A stretch of DNA of 51,986 bases from Propionibacteriaceae bacterium. GTDB lineage: Bacteria; Actinomycetota; Actinomycetes; Propionibacteriales; Propionibacteriaceae. The stretch spans positions 6,700-58,685 of the forward strand of contig JAPUEI010000019.1 in assembly GCA_027492675.1 (NCBI GenBank), given 5' to 3'. Position 1 is the first letter of the stretch, and the number at the start of each line of letters is the position of its first letter. A program made the translations under genes and the position numbers. This document shows positions 28,464 through 37,614 of this stretch, one piece after another. The notes beneath the pieces were generated by a model. That model had not been told where the DNA came from. It did not search any database and saw only the letters and a program-made list of their open reading frames with translations.

Positions 28464-28891
28464 CAGGCGTCGGGGGCGTTGATCATGAACTCGGCGGCGT
28501 ACGTGAGGTACGAGCGGAGCTCGGTGTCCTCGGCCTCCGGGAGCGCGATCTCGTCCGCCGCCGCGAGCATGTGGCGCAGCCAGCGGTCGCGCATGTCCGG
28601 GGTCACGGCGAAAGGCGCGTGGCGCATCCGCAAGCGGGGGTGGCCCCGCTCCTCTGAGTACGTCTTGGGGCCGCCGAAGTACTGCTCCAGGAACAGACGC
28701 AGCCGGATCTCGGCGGGGCCGAGGTCCTCCTCCGGGTACAGCGCGCGCAGCGGTTCGTCGCTCGCGACGCCGCGGTAGAACGCCGCCACGAGTCGTACGA
28801 ACGTGTCATGTCCGCCCATGCGCTCGTACGGGGTAGGTGCCTCGGGGCCCACCTCGTCACCGCCCGACGACGGCCGCACCGGGATCGTCAC
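28463..28891 (-). CDS. glbO: Group II truncated haemoglobin
   Basis: 142-residue 2/2 haemoglobin of the GlbO/TrHbII type. It shows [47 protein letters not shown], the proximal His in [19 protein letters not shown], and the Trp of RWLRHM typical of group II. These proteins bind O2 and NO; roles in redox stress are proposed. GTG28891 overlaps the leuB stop (GTGA), so it is co-transcribed with leuB. An 11-bp inverted repeat starts at its stop. Confidence 0.9.
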   Translation of the reverse strand: MTIPVRPSSGGDEVGPEAPTPYERMGGHDTFVRLVAAFYRGVASDEPLRALYPEEDLGPAEIRLRLFLEQYFGGPKTYSEERGHPRLRMRHAPFAVTPDMRDRWLRHMLAAADEIALPEAEDTELRSYLTYAAEFMINAPDA

Positions 28892-29937
28892 GCCAGCGCG
28901 GCCACGATTGCGTCGCCGACCTCGGAGGTCGAGCGCTTCGCGGCGCCGGTGGCGACGATGTCGGCCTCGACGGCGGTCTTGATGCGCTCCGCCTCGGCCG
29001 TACGCCCCAGGTGCTCGAGCATCATGGCCACGCTCAGGATGGCCGCGCGGGGGTCCGCGATGCCCTTGCCGGCGATGTCGGGAGCCGAGCCGTGGACGGG
29101 CTCGAACATCGACGGGTACGTGCCGTCGACGTTGATGTTGGCGCTGGCCGCCAGGCCGATGCCGCCCGTGATGGCGGCGGCCTCGTCGGTGAGGATGTCG
29201 CCGAACAGGTTGTCGGTGACGATGACGTCGAAGCGGTCCGGGTTCGTACAGAACGCGATCGTCGCGGCGTCCACATGCAGGTAGTCGGTGGTGACCGTCG
29301 GGAACTCGGTCGCGACGGCGTTGAAGATCCGGTTCCACAGCCCGCCGGCGTGGACCAGCACGTTGTGCTTGTGCACCAGCGTCAACTTGCCGCGGCGGGC
29401 GGCTGCCCGGGCGAACGCGTCCCGGACGACCCGCTCGACGCCGAGCGCGGTGTTGATGCTGACCTCGGTGGCGATCTCGTTCGGGGTGCCCTGACGTACG
29501 ACACCGCCGTTCCCCACGTACATGCCCTCTGTGCCCTCGCGCACCACGACGAAGTCGATGAGCTTGCCGTCGACGATGCTCGGCGCCAGCGGCGTCGGCA
29601 CACCCGGGTAGAGCTTCGAGGGCCGCAGGTTGACGGCATGGTCGAACGCGAACCGCAGCTTCAGCAGCAGGCCGCGCTCGAGGAGGCCTGACGGTACGGC
29701 CTTGGAGCCGGGCGCTGCGCCCACCGCACCCAGCAGGATGGCGTCCGCCGTCGCGAGCCGGGCCATGTCCTCGTCGGTGAGGACCTCGCCCGTACGCTGC
29801 CAGCGCTCGGCGCCCAGGTCGTACATGTCGAACTCGAACGCCTGCGGCGCCACCGCGCGAAGGACCTTGAGGCCCTCGGCGACCACCTCCGGGCCGATGC
29901 CGTCTCCGCCGATGACCGCAATCTTCTGTGTCGTCAC
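28888..29937 (-). CDS. leuB: 3-isopropylmalate dehydrogenase
   Basis: NAD-dependent oxidative decarboxylase of leucine synthesis, 349 residues, of the actinobacterial short type. Family text: [15 protein letters not shown] at the start, [25 protein letters not shown] (catalytic Lys), [13 protein letters not shown] (metal Asp) and [19 protein letters not shown]. The start GTG29937 lies 8 bases after a TAGGCT element. It is divergent from ilvE across about 78 bases and runs into glbO. Confidence 0.95.
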   Translation of the reverse strand: MTTQKIAVIGGDGIGPEVVAEGLKVLRAVAPQAFEFDMYDLGAERWQRTGEVLTDEDMARLATADAILLGAVGAAPGSKAVPSGLLERGLLLKLRFAFDHAVNLRPSKLYPGVPTPLAPSIVDGKLIDFVVVREGTEGMYVGNGGVVRQGTPNEIATEVSINTALGVERVVRDAFARAAARRGKLTLVHKHNVLVHAGGLWNRIFNAVATEFPTVTTDYLHVDAATIAFCTNPDRFDVIVTDNLFGDILTDEAAAITGGIGLAASANINVDGTYPSMFEPVHGSAPDIAGKGIADPRAAILSVAMMLEHLGRTAEAERIKTAVEADIVATGAAKRSTSEVGDAIVAALA

Positions 29938-29945
29938 GATCGGCG

Positions 29946-29951
29946 AGCCTA
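29946..29951 (-). promoter_or_regulatory. -10 element for a leaderless mRNA (leuB)
   Basis: On the minus strand TAGGCT, 8 bases, GTG at 29937. Confidence 0.6.
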
Positions 29952-30002
29952 GCGACTGACCCCCGAGGCGTGGTCCACATCTCAGCAGCCCGTCGCCCCT
30001 GG

Positions 30003-30008
30003 TAGTTT
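30003..30008 (+). promoter_or_regulatory. -10 element for a leaderless mRNA (ilvE)
   Basis: TAGTTT, 7 bases, ATG30016, with no ribosome site; divergent from the leuB promoter. Confidence 0.6.
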
Positions 30009-30015
30009 CCGCTCC

Positions 30016-31098
30016 ATGGCCCTGAAGTTCCCTGTCTCCTCCCATCCGTCTCCGGCCTCCGCGTCGACGATCGCCGATCGGCTCGCCGACCCCGGGTTCG
30101 GCCGCTTCTTCACCGACCACATGGCCGTAGCGACGTGGCAGAAGGACACGGGGTGGGGCGAGGACGGGCTGGTCGCGTACGGACCGTTCGCCGTGGACCC
30201 GGCCGGGGCCGTGCTGCACTACGCGCAAGAGATCTTCGAGGGGCTCAAGGCCTACCGTCATGAGGACGGCTCGGTGTGGCTGTTCCGGCCCGAGATGAAC
30301 GCCCGCCGGCTGGCCCGCAGCGCCGAACGCCTCGGCCTGCCCGTGCTGCCCGAGGAGGACTTCCTGGCCTCGGTTCGCGGCCTGGTCGCCACCGATGAGC
30401 GCTGGGTACCGTCCGGCGGCGAAGAGATGAGCCTGTACCTGCGGCCGTTCATGTTCGCCAACGAGAGCTTCCTCGGCGTGCGGGCCGCCGAGACCGTGCA
30501 GTACGCCGTCATCGCGAGCCCGGTCGGTCCGTACTTCTCCGGCGGAGTAAAGCCCGTCGACATCTGGGTCACCACGACGTACAGCCGGGCTGGGTCGGGC
30601 GGTACGGGCGCCGCGAAGTGTGGCGGCAACTACGCGTCGAGCCTGGTCGCGCAGAAGGAGGCGTACGAGCACGGCTGCAGCCAGGTGCTGTTCACCGACG
30701 CCCAGACGCACTCCTGGCTCGAGGAGCTGGGCGGGATGAACATCTTCCTCGTCACCGCGGACGGTCGTCTGCTCACGCCGCCCACCTCGGGCACCATCCT
30801 CGACGGCATCACGCGTGACTCGATCCTCACCCTCGCCCCCGAGCTCGGGTTGACCCCCGAGGTCCGGCCGATCGCGCTCAGCGAGCTCGTCGAGGGCATT
30901 CACCACGGGGACGTCGTCGAGGCGTTCGCCTGTGGCACCGCTGCCGTCGTGACGCCCATCGGGCGCTTCCTGGGCGAGGGGATCGACGTCTCCACGCCGG
31001 AGCAGGGGAGCGCCACCATGGCGATCAGGAACCGGCTGCTGGACATCCAGTACGGGCGCGGCGACGACCCGTACGGGTGGCGCCAGAAGGTGTGCTGA
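30016..31098 (+). CDS. ilvE: Branched-chain amino acid aminotransferase
   Basis: PLP fold-type IV transaminase, 360 residues, class II BCAT. The PLP lysine lies in [21 protein letters not shown]. Other family text: [47 protein letters not shown] and [12 protein letters not shown]. It carries out the last step of valine, leucine and isoleucine synthesis. It is followed by cimA after a structured 143-base leader. Confidence 0.95.
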   Translation: MALKFPVSSHPSPASASTIADRLADPGFGRFFTDHMAVATWQKDTGWGEDGLVAYGPFAVDPAGAVLHYAQEIFEGLKAYRHEDGSVWLFRPEMNARRLARSAERLGLPVLPEEDFLASVRGLVATDERWVPSGGEEMSLYLRPFMFANESFLGVRAAETVQYAVIASPVGPYFSGGVKPVDIWVTTTYSRAGSGGTGAAKCGGNYASSLVAQKEAYEHGCSQVLFTDAQTHSWLEELGGMNIFLVTADGRLLTPPTSGTILDGITRDSILTLAPELGLTPEVRPIALSELVEGIHHGDVVEAFACGTAAVVTPIGRFLGEGIDVSTPEQGSATMAIRNRLLDIQYGRGDDPYGWRQKVC

Positions 31099-31195
31099 GC
31101 GACCTGTTCAGAATTCGAGATCTCGTCCCATAGAACGGGACGCCCTCGTCAATCCGGACCTCGCGGGTCACAATCGTCCGACACACGCGACGAGG
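31092..31195 (+). promoter_or_regulatory. Structured cimA leader with a possible short peptide
   Basis: A 13-codon frame at 31092-31133 reads [13 protein letters not shown] and overlaps the ilvE stop; its end RDLVP recalls the RIVLVP of the ilvB leader. A hairpin CGTCCC/GGGACG (31124-31129, 31137-31142) overlaps the stop, and a longer stem pairs CCTCGTC (31144-31150) with GACGAGG (31189-31195). There is no T run, so control would be by translation or be absent. Tentative. Confidence 0.3.
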
Positions 31196-31241
31196 CGCCC
31201 TGCGCGCACCCGCCGCGCCACACGTCCGAAGAAGGTCAAAG

Positions 31242-32825
31242 ATGAGCCCGGTGAACGTCGCACCCGAGAACTTCCACGTCTTCGACACGACCCTGCGTGA
31301 TGGCGCGCAGCAGGAGGGGCTGCGGTTGTCGGTCAACGACAAGCTCCGCATCGCCTCCCTGCTGGACGAACTCGGCGTGACCTTCATCGAGGGCGGCTGG
31401 CCGGGCGCCAACCCCAACGACACGGCGTTCTTCGCCGAGGCGGCGCGCAGCCTCACCCTGAAGCACGCCACGCTGGTCGCTTTCGGCATGACCACCCGCG
31501 TGGGTATGAAGGCGTCGGAGGACCCGCTCGTCCAGGCCCTGGTCGACGCCCAGACCCCCGTCATCTGCATCGTGGCCAAGTCGCACGACCGGCACGTCAC
31601 CGACGCGCTGCGCACGACACTGGACGAGAACCTGCGCATGGTGCGCGACACGGTGACGTACCTCAAGGGCCAGGGCAAGCGCGTCTTCGTCGACGCTGAG
31701 CACTTCTTCGACGGCTACCGCAGCAACCCCGCGTACGCCCTCGACGTGATCCGTACGGCCGCGGAGGCCGGCGCCGAGGTCGTCATCCTGTGCGACACCA
31801 ACGGCGGCATGCTGCCGAGCTGGATGGGCGAGGTCGTGAGCGCGGCGTCGGCCATCGGCGTCGACCTGGGCATCCACTGCCACAACGACACCGGCTGCGC
31901 GGTCGCGAACACGATCGCCGCCGTCGAGGCCGGCGTGATGCACATCCAGGGCACGATCAACGGCTACGGCGAGCGGACCGGCAACGCCGATCTGGTCACC
32001 CTGATCGGCAACCTCCAGATCAAGTTCGGGTGGCCGCTGGTGTCGCCGCAGGCCCTGCGGGACCTCACCCGCATCTCTCATGCCATCGCCGAGATCGCGA
32101 ACCAGGCGCCGCAGATGCGCCAGCCGTACACCGGCACCTCGGCTTTCGCACACAAGGCCGGACTCCATGCATCGGCCATCAAGGTGGACGAGATGCTGTA
32201 CCAGCATGCCGACCCGACCGTCGTGGGCAACAACATGCGCATGCTGATCTCCGACATGGCCGGTCGCGCCAACATCCAGATCAAGGGCGAGCAGCTCGGC
32301 CATGACCTGTCCGACCGGGAGACCGCAGCGCGCGTCACCGACCGGATCAAGGACCGCGAGGCGCTGGGCTACTCGTACGAGGCGGCTGACGCCTCCTTCG
32401 ACCTCCTGCTGCGCGACGAGCTCGGCCAGCTCGTACGTCCGTTCACAGTGGAGCAGTGGCGCGTCTTCACCGATCAGACCGACCTCAGCGAGGCGATCCT
32501 GCGCGTCTCGACGCACGGCGAGCCGTCGAAGCTGTACGCAGGGGACGGGAACGGCCCGGTCAACGCGCTCGACATGGCGCTGCGCACGGCACTCGAGCCG
32601 GCGTTCGGCTATGTGGCCGGGTTCGAGCTCACCGACTACCGGGTACGCATCCTCGACACCGGCCACGGCACGGACGCGATCGTGCGGGTCCTCATCGACA
32701 CGCGCGTTGACGGGCGCAGCTGGACCACGGTCGGCGTGGGAAGCAACGTCATCGAAGCGTCGTACGAGGCGCTGGTCGACGCGTACCTGTACGGCATCGC
32801 CGTGCTCAAACCAGTGGGTGTCTAG
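31242..32825 (+). CDS. cimA: Citramalate synthase
   Basis: Claisen-condensing enzyme of the DRE-TIM family, 527 residues, joining pyruvate and acetyl-CoA to (R)-citramalate, the threonine-independent route to 2-ketobutyrate and isoleucine. The motif FDTTLRDGAQQEG (14-26) gives the metal Asp and catalytic Arg. The metal His pair is H212 and H214 in IHCHNDTG. EGGWPGANPND is typical of CimA rather than LeuA. The C-terminal regulatory domain (FELTDYRVRILDTGHGTDAIVRVLI) is complete. ATG31242 has AGAAGG upstream. Confidence 0.94.
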   Translation: MSPVNVAPENFHVFDTTLRDGAQQEGLRLSVNDKLRIASLLDELGVTFIEGGWPGANPNDTAFFAEAARSLTLKHATLVAFGMTTRVGMKASEDPLVQALVDAQTPVICIVAKSHDRHVTDALRTTLDENLRMVRDTVTYLKGQGKRVFVDAEHFFDGYRSNPAYALDVIRTAAEAGAEVVILCDTNGGMLPSWMGEVVSAASAIGVDLGIHCHNDTGCAVANTIAAVEAGVMHIQGTINGYGERTGNADLVTLIGNLQIKFGWPLVSPQALRDLTRISHAIAEIANQAPQMRQPYTGTSAFAHKAGLHASAIKVDEMLYQHADPTVVGNNMRMLISDMAGRANIQIKGEQLGHDLSDRETAARVTDRIKDREALGYSYEAADASFDLLLRDELGQLVRPFTVEQWRVFTDQTDLSEAILRVSTHGEPSKLYAGDGNGPVNALDMALRTALEPAFGYVAGFELTDYRVRILDTGHGTDAIVRVLIDTRVDGRSWTTVGVGSNVIEASYEALVDAYLYGIAVLKPVGV

Positions 32826-32834
32826 TCCGCCAGG

Positions 32835-32840
32835 TATCCT
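32835..32840 (+). promoter_or_regulatory. -10 element for a leaderless mRNA (LiaF-like gene)
   Basis: TATCCT, 7 bases, ATG32848. Confidence 0.6.
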
Positions 32841-32847
32841 CAGCGAC

Positions 32848-33354
32848 ATGGTGAACGGTCCTCAGGAGTGGCCACTGCTGCCGCAGCCCCCGGCGGTTCC
32901 TGTACGGCCCGTGCCGTCGCCGTCCTGGCAGCACCAGCAGGTCGGGCTCACGCCCGAAGACCCGCTGCGCATCGCCGCCAACTTCTCCAGCGAACATCGC
33001 GCGGGCCGATGGGCAGTGCCGCCGTTCATCGTGGCCGCCCCGAACATGAGCAGCATCAGGCTCGACTTCCGCGACGCCGTCGTGCAGGAGAACCTCATCC
33101 GGATCAGCGTCGAGGGCGTGATGGGCAGCCTCGTGATGATCGTCCCCGAGGGCTGGGCCGTTGACACTGACCGCCTCAACAAGGGCATGGGGTCCGTACG
33201 AAACAGGATCGGGCCCCTGCCGCTCCCGGGCTACCCCGTGATCATCGTCAGCGGCAGCATGGGCATGGGGAGCTTCAGCGCCCGCCACGAATGGGGCTTC
33301 GAGCGTTGGATGCGCCGCCGCCGCCTCGCTCGTACCCCTGAGATCCTGCGCTGA
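32848..33354 (+). CDS. LiaF-like/DUF1707-type C-terminal domain protein
   Basis: A soluble 168-residue protein without signal or transmembrane helix. A proline-rich head (to about 35) precedes a beta-rich repeat domain: SIRLDFRDAVVQENLIRISVEGVMGSLVMIVPEGWAVD...GSVRNR...GYPVIIVSGSMGMGSFSAR. This resembles the cell-wall-active-antibiotic response (LiaF-like) domain that follows DUF1707 in many actinobacterial proteins; here DUF1707 is not evident. Function unknown; the leaderless promoter suggests its own transcription. Confidence 0.75.
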   Translation: MVNGPQEWPLLPQPPAVPVRPVPSPSWQHQQVGLTPEDPLRIAANFSSEHRAGRWAVPPFIVAAPNMSSIRLDFRDAVVQENLIRISVEGVMGSLVMIVPEGWAVDTDRLNKGMGSVRNRIGPLPLPGYPVIIVSGSMGMGSFSARHEWGFERWMRRRRLARTPEILR

Positions 33355-33410
33355 TCCACCGCGGTGCCAGCCCCTGTCACCGCACCTGCGTCTCTGCCAG
33401 CCGGTGTGGC

Positions 33411-33416
33411 TAGGCT
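33411..33416 (+). promoter_or_regulatory. -10 element of the FAH-family gene
   Basis: TAGGCT with a ~25-base leader before ATG33447, which has AAGGAG at 33435-33440. This is a leadered contrast to the leaderless genes nearby. Confidence 0.45.
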
Positions 33417-33446
33417 TCGCGTGCAGCCCGAATGAAGGAGTTCCCC

Positions 33447-34259
33447 ATGCGCATCGCGCGGTACGTCGTCGGTGACCAGATCCAGTTCGGCACGGTCGAG
33501 CTGGCCGAGGATGCGGGGGAGCACCCTGACACCGTCGCCACCTTGACGTCCGACCCGCTGGCCGGGCCGGTCACGTACACCGGCGAGCGCCACCTCCTGA
33601 GCGACGTACGGCTGCTCGCCCCCGTGATCCCGCGGTCGAAGGTCATCGGCATCGGCCGCAACTACGCCGCGCACGCCGCGGAGCTGGGCAACGAGGTGCC
33701 CGATGAGCCGCTGGTCTTCCTCAAGCCCAACACCTCGGTCATCGGCCCTGGCGAAGCCATCGTGCGGCCGACAACGACGACGAACCTCCACTACGAGGGT
33801 GAGCTGGCGGTCGTCATCGGGCGGATCTGCCGTGACGTACCGCGAGACCGGGTCTCGGACGTGGTCTTCGGCTACACCGTGGCCAACGACGTCACCGCGC
33901 GCGATCTTCAGAACAGCGACGGCCAGTGGACGCGAGCGAAGGGCTACGACACCTTCTGCCCGCTCGGCCCGTGGATCGTGACCCACCTCACGCTCGAGGA
34001 GGTGGGCGACCTCGAGATCCGTACGCGACTCGAGGGCGCCGTCGTGCAGGACTCCACGACCGGCCTGCTCGTACGGGACGTGGCCACGCTGGTCTCGTAC
34101 GTCTCGAGCTTCATGACGCTTCTCCCCGGCGACGTGATCCTCACCGGCACGCCGGCGGGCGTCGGCCCGATGACCCCTGGCCAGCACGTCGAGGTCGAGA
34201 TCGAGGGCATCGGGATCCTGGACAACGTCGTCGTCGAGGACGCCGGTGTCGACGACTGA
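33447..34259 (+). CDS. Fumarylacetoacetate hydrolase family protein
   Basis: FAH-superfamily enzyme, 270 residues. Metal ligands are E117 and E119 (LHYEGELAVVIG) and D148 (VANDVTARDLQ). Other family text: KVIGIGRNYAAHAAELGN, FLKPNTSVIGPGEAI, TGTPAGVGPM. Members cleave or decarboxylate 2-keto acids such as oxaloacetate or acylpyruvates; the substrate is uncertain. In many actinobacteria this gene sits just before gltX and tRNA-Gln/Glu genes; here the tRNAs follow but gltX does not, a CPBP gene being in its place. The 3' end overlaps that gene by 14 bases. Confidence 0.88.
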   Translation: MRIARYVVGDQIQFGTVELAEDAGEHPDTVATLTSDPLAGPVTYTGERHLLSDVRLLAPVIPRSKVIGIGRNYAAHAAELGNEVPDEPLVFLKPNTSVIGPGEAIVRPTTTTNLHYEGELAVVIGRICRDVPRDRVSDVVFGYTVANDVTARDLQNSDGQWTRAKGYDTFCPLGPWIVTHLTLEEVGDLEIRTRLEGAVVQDSTTGLLVRDVATLVSYVSSFMTLLPGDVILTGTPAGVGPMTPGQHVEVEIEGIGILDNVVVEDAGVDD

Positions 34260-35208
34260 CGCCGACCGCTGGACGCTGCCCGAGCCGGGCAGCCGCTACC
34301 CCCTCTCGCTGCTGGGCCAGGGGATCGACCCGAACCAGTCGGCCGTACGGTTCTTCGGTGTGATCGCGATCGTCGTCGGCCTCGTCGCGTACAGCATCGC
34401 CACCTCGTCGGTGAACCTGGGCCTTCAAGGCATCGGGTGGTTGGTCGAGGGCAGGAGTGTCCCGTTCCTGGACTACACGAAGGCCGCCACGGCGTTCGAG
34501 ACGGCCTGGGGGCTGGTGGCCGCGAACCTCGGCATCGGGTCGGCGATCCTCGTGGTGGCCGGGCTGCTGCGGGTCCTCCACCGTCGCCGCGCTGCGTGGA
34601 TCTGGTCGATCTCGCCAGGAGTGCGGTGGCGGTACCTGTTGGCGTGCTTCCTCGTCGGTCTGGTGGTGCTCATCGGGCTGCAGTTCCTGATCTCCGGGGT
34701 TCCGCGGCTCAACCCCCAACAGGGGCTGGCGGGCTTCGTCGTCGCGATCCTGCTCACCTCACCGATCCAAGCGGCGGCGGAGGAGGTCCTCTTTCGCGGC
34801 TATCTCATGCAGGCCCTGGGACTGGTCTGGCGCAACCAGTGGTTCCCGGTCGTCGGGTCGGCGTTGCTGTTCGCGCTGTTCCACGGCACCCAGAACCTCG
34901 CGCTGTTCACCCACCGGTTCGCCTTCGGACTGATCATGGGAGCGCTGGCGTGGCGTACGGGCGGTCTCGAGGCCTCGATCGGCGCCCACATCGCCAACAA
35001 CCTCGGCGCTTTCGGCTGGGCGGCACTGACGAGTTCGGTCGCCCGGGCGCGAGCCGTACAGGAACTCACCTGGCTCAGCGCGGCCCAGGAGATCGCCGGC
35101 TTCGCGGTGTTCGCGGCGATCGCGTGGTGGATCGCTGGGAGGATGCGGGTCCCGTACGAAGTGGCGCCCGACATCGCCGGCACGACGGGAAGTCGGCATC
35201 CGGTTTGA
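34246..35208 (+). CDS. CPBP family intramembrane metalloprotease-like protein
   Basis: A 320-residue membrane protein with about eight helices. The CPBP/Abi motifs are present: E179, E180 and R184 (EEVLFRGYLMQAL), FHGTQNLALF for the FxxxH region, and HIANNLGAF for HxxxN. The family includes CAAX proteases and bacteriocin self-immunity proteins; substrate unknown. GTG34246 overlaps the previous gene by 14 bases, so the two are coupled. Confidence 0.87.
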   Translation: MSTTDADRWTLPEPGSRYPLSLLGQGIDPNQSAVRFFGVIAIVVGLVAYSIATSSVNLGLQGIGWLVEGRSVPFLDYTKAATAFETAWGLVAANLGIGSAILVVAGLLRVLHRRRAAWIWSISPGVRWRYLLACFLVGLVVLIGLQFLISGVPRLNPQQGLAGFVVAILLTSPIQAAAEEVLFRGYLMQALGLVWRNQWFPVVGSALLFALFHGTQNLALFTHRFAFGLIMGALAWRTGGLEASIGAHIANNLGAFGWAALTSSVARARAVQELTWLSAAQEIAGFAVFAAIAWWIAGRMRVPYEVAPDIAGTTGSRHPV

Positions 35209-35261
35209 GCCGTGCCCGTTGGACCCGGTAGAGTGCTACCTCGGCGCTTGTGAAGTGCCGA

Positions 35262-35333
35262 TGGGGTATGGGGTAATTGGCAGCCCAACTGATTCTGGTT
35301 CAGTTTGTCTAGGTTCGAGTCCTAGTACCCCAG
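35262..35333 (+). tRNA. tRNA-Gln (anticodon CUG)
   Basis: A 72-nt cloverleaf. Acceptor arms TGGGGTA and TACCCCA, anticodon stem ACTGA/TCAGT with loop TTCTGGT and anticodon CTG at 35295-35297, and T-arm with GGTTCGAGTCC. Discriminator G; CCA is not encoded. A TAGAGT -10-like element lies at about 35229-35234. Confidence 0.95.
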
Positions 35334-35402
35334 CGCAATTCGCTGGGAACCTCATGGTTTGGTAGCGTGACGCAGTCGCCGGACACGGCGATGACAAGCT
35401 AG

Positions 35403-35475
35403 GGCCCCGTTGTGTAGCGGCCTAGCACGCCGCCCTCTCAAGGCGGTAGCGCGGGTTCGAATCCCGTCGGGGCTA
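35403..35475 (+). tRNA. tRNA-Glu (anticodon CUC)
   Basis: A 73-nt cloverleaf. Acceptor GGCCCCG with CGGGGCT (G1-U72 wobble as in other actinobacterial tRNA-Glu), anticodon stem CCGCC/GGCGG, loop CTCTCAA with anticodon CTC at 35437-35439, T-arm GCGGGTTCGAATCCCGT. CCA not encoded. It lies 69 bases after tRNA-Gln. Confidence 0.95.
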
Positions 35476-35480
35476 CGTCA

Positions 35481-35517
35481 AAGGACCTCCTGCAACAGCA
35501 GGAGGTCCTTCTGTTTC
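35481..35517 (+). terminator. Terminator after tRNA-Glu
   Basis: AAGGACCTCCTGC, loop AACA, GCAGGAGGTCCTT: a perfect 13-bp stem followed by a short T-rich end. Confidence 0.9.
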
Positions 35518-35530
35518 CATCCCCGCACCC

Positions 35531-35563
35531 CGCCCGCACAACCCTTACGTCGCCCGCACAACC
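35531..35563. repeat. Two 13-bp direct repeats
   Basis: CGCCCGCACAACC occurs at 35531-35543 and again at 35551-35563. Significance unknown. Confidence 0.4.
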
Positions 35564-35617
35564 GCTGTGACGTGTCTGGCGACCCAGGAGTTGTGCGCGT
35601 GGGCACGACAGCAGAAC

Positions 35618-35647
35618 GCGACCGGACAGGAAGGCCTGTCCGGTCGC
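35618..35647 (-). terminator. Terminator of the DEAD-box helicase gene
   Basis: GCGACCGGACAGG, AAGG loop, CCTGTCCGGTCGC (plus-strand reading): a perfect 13-bp stem, 20 bases beyond the helicase stop on the minus strand. Confidence 0.85.
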
Positions 35648-35667
35648 GCTCGAAGGGTCGTACGAGG

Positions 35668-37305
35668 TCAGCTCTCGGTCGACGGAGCCGGGGCGGTGCC
35701 GGCGTCGGGCGAGCCACCGCTGCGGCGGCGACGGCGGCGACGAGGCTTGCTCGCGCCGCCCTCGGCGTCACCTGCTTCCGAGGCCACGGCGGCGGGAACA
35801 GCACCCTCGGCGAGGACCTCCCCGTTGCGGCGACGGACGCGCTCGCGGCGCGGGCCGCCCTCGGCGGACTCGCCCTCGGACGGCTTCGTACGGGGACGCT
35901 CCCGACGATCGCCACCGCGGTCGCTCGTGCGCCCACCACGGTCACGTCCGCCACGGCCGCCATCGCGCGAGCCATGGCCCCCATGAGACTCGAGCATCTC
36001 GCCGCGGTCCTCGCGCTCGGCGCGGGGCTTGGTCGGGACGATCCGGCCCTTGGTGCCGGCCGGGATCTCGAGCTGCTCCATGAGCTTCGGCGACGTCGAG
36101 TACGTCTCCTCGATCTCGCCGAACGGCAGGTCGAGGACGCGGTTGATGACCTTCCAGCGGGTGACGTCGGCCCAGTCGACCAGTGTCACGGCGACGCCGG
36201 TGTTGCCGGCGCGACCCGTGCGGCCGATGCGGTGAACGTACGTCTTCTCGTCGTCGGGGCACTCGAAGTTCACCACGTGGGTGACCTGGGCCACGTCGAT
36301 GCCGCGGGCAGCGACGTCGGTGGCGACGATGACCTGCGCCTTGCCCTCACGGAACCGCTTGAGCGCCTTCTCGCGCGAGACCTGCGTGAGGTCGCCGTGG
36401 ATGCAGGCCGCGTCGAAGCCGCGGTCGATGAGGTCGTCGGTGAGCCGCTGCACGCCACGCTTGGTCTTGCAGAACACCATGATCCGGTTCGCGCCCGGCA
36501 CCTGGAGGAGCTTGGCGACGATCTCCGGCTTGTCCAGGTTGTGCGCCTGGTAGACGAACTGGGTCGTGTCGGGCACGGTCGCCTGGGCGTCGTGGGCCTC
36601 GGCGCGGACGTTCACCGGGTGCGAGAGGTGCGTGCGCGACAGGGCGACGATGGCCGACGGCATGGTGGCCGAGAACATCATCGTCTGGCGGGTCTTCGGG
36701 GTCTTGGCGATGAGCTTCTCGACGTCGGGCAGGAAGCCCAGGTCGAGCATCTCGTCGGCCTCGTCGAGCACGAGCACCCGCACGTGCGACAGGTCGAGGG
36801 CGCGACGATCGGCAAGGTCCTTGAGCCGACCGGGCGTGCCCACGACGACGTCGACGCCGGCGGTGAGCTGGTCGAGCTGCGGGTCGTAGCCGACACCTCC
36901 GTACACCGTCATGACGCGCGCCTTGCGCTTGGTGGAGGCGATCGCGATGTCGCGGGTCACCTGGAGCGCGAGCTCACGGGTGGGGCACATCACCAGCGCC
37001 TGCGGCTTGCCGGGAGCCTCAAGCTCCTCGTACTCCGGCTCGCCCTGCACGGCGATCCGCTGCAGCAGCGAGATGCCGAACGCGAGGGTCTTGCCGGTGC
37101 CTGTACGGGCCTGGCCGATCATGTCGGTGCCCTGGATGGCGATCGGGATCGACAGCGCCTGGATGGGGAACGGGTGGGTGATGTTGATCTCGGCAAGCGC
37201 CTCGACGATGTCCGGCATGACGCCGAGCTCCTCGAAGGTGACCTGGGGATCGGCTTCTGCGACGGGGTCGTGGACGTAGTCCTCGGGCGCGCTGCTGGGG
37301 CTCAC
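35668..37305 (-). CDS. DEAD-box RNA helicase
   Basis: ATP-dependent RNA helicase, 545 residues. Q motif FEELGVMPDIVEAL...HPFPIQ, motif I ARTGTGKT, Ia PTRELALQV, Ib GTPGRLKDL, motif II LDEADEMLDLGF, III SATMPS, V ATDVAARGIDV, VI HRIGRTGRAG. After about 420 the tail is Arg/Gly/Glu-rich with RGG-like repeats and ends RRRRRRSGG, suiting RNA binding. It is of the RhlE/CshA/DeaD kind; I cannot choose among these names. The gene starts at GTG37305, where I see no strong ribosome site. A TAGACT -10 candidate at 37442-37447 implies a leader of about 130 nt. Confidence 0.92.
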   Translation of the reverse strand: MSPSSAPEDYVHDPVAEADPQVTFEELGVMPDIVEALAEINITHPFPIQALSIPIAIQGTDMIGQARTGTGKTLAFGISLLQRIAVQGEPEYEELEAPGKPQALVMCPTRELALQVTRDIAIASTKRKARVMTVYGGVGYDPQLDQLTAGVDVVVGTPGRLKDLADRRALDLSHVRVLVLDEADEMLDLGFLPDVEKLIAKTPKTRQTMMFSATMPSAIVALSRTHLSHPVNVRAEAHDAQATVPDTTQFVYQAHNLDKPEIVAKLLQVPGANRIMVFCKTKRGVQRLTDDLIDRGFDAACIHGDLTQVSREKALKRFREGKAQVIVATDVAARGIDVAQVTHVVNFECPDDEKTYVHRIGRTGRAGNTGVAVTLVDWADVTRWKVINRVLDLPFGEIEETYSTSPKLMEQLEIPAGTKGRIVPTKPRAEREDRGEMLESHGGHGSRDGGRGGRDRGGRTSDRGGDRRERPRTKPSEGESAEGGPRRERVRRRNGEVLAEGAVPAAVASEAGDAEGGASKPRRRRRRRSGGSPDAGTAPAPSTES

Positions 37306-37614
37306 GGAGCCGGACGGAAGAGTCAGTGTGGTGCCTTACGGGTGGCCGGCCCTCACAGGCCGGATAGCGGGCCTCGCTGCACCGCACCGGACGCGAGTCC
37401 GGGGTGTTCAGCGACGAGCGCCGGTTGCGGCGCCGAAGGCAAGTCTAGCCGACCTGGCTGTAGACCCGTCCGTACGCCACTCGGGCCCGTTCAGTCGCCG
37501 TACGAGCGCGAGTTGGCCGCAGATGGCGTCGAGACCCACCGTCGGCCCTTACTCGTCGGCGCAGGCGGAGCGCGTCGCGCCCCCTCCTGACACCGCGCTC
37601 GGGACCGCTCGGCG
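37306..37614. promoter_or_regulatory. 309-base gap: helicase promoter and structured leader
   Basis: No gene is seen. On the minus strand TAGACT (37442-37447) is a likely -10 element. A stem CCGGCC/GGCCGG (37346-37351, 37358-37363) falls in the transcribed leader. Long structured leaders are common for DEAD-box helicases under cold or autoregulatory control; that is inference here. Confidence 0.4.

Noticed and set aside
35531..35563. CRISPR-like repeat
   Set aside because: Only two 13-bp copies with an 7-base gap; no array.
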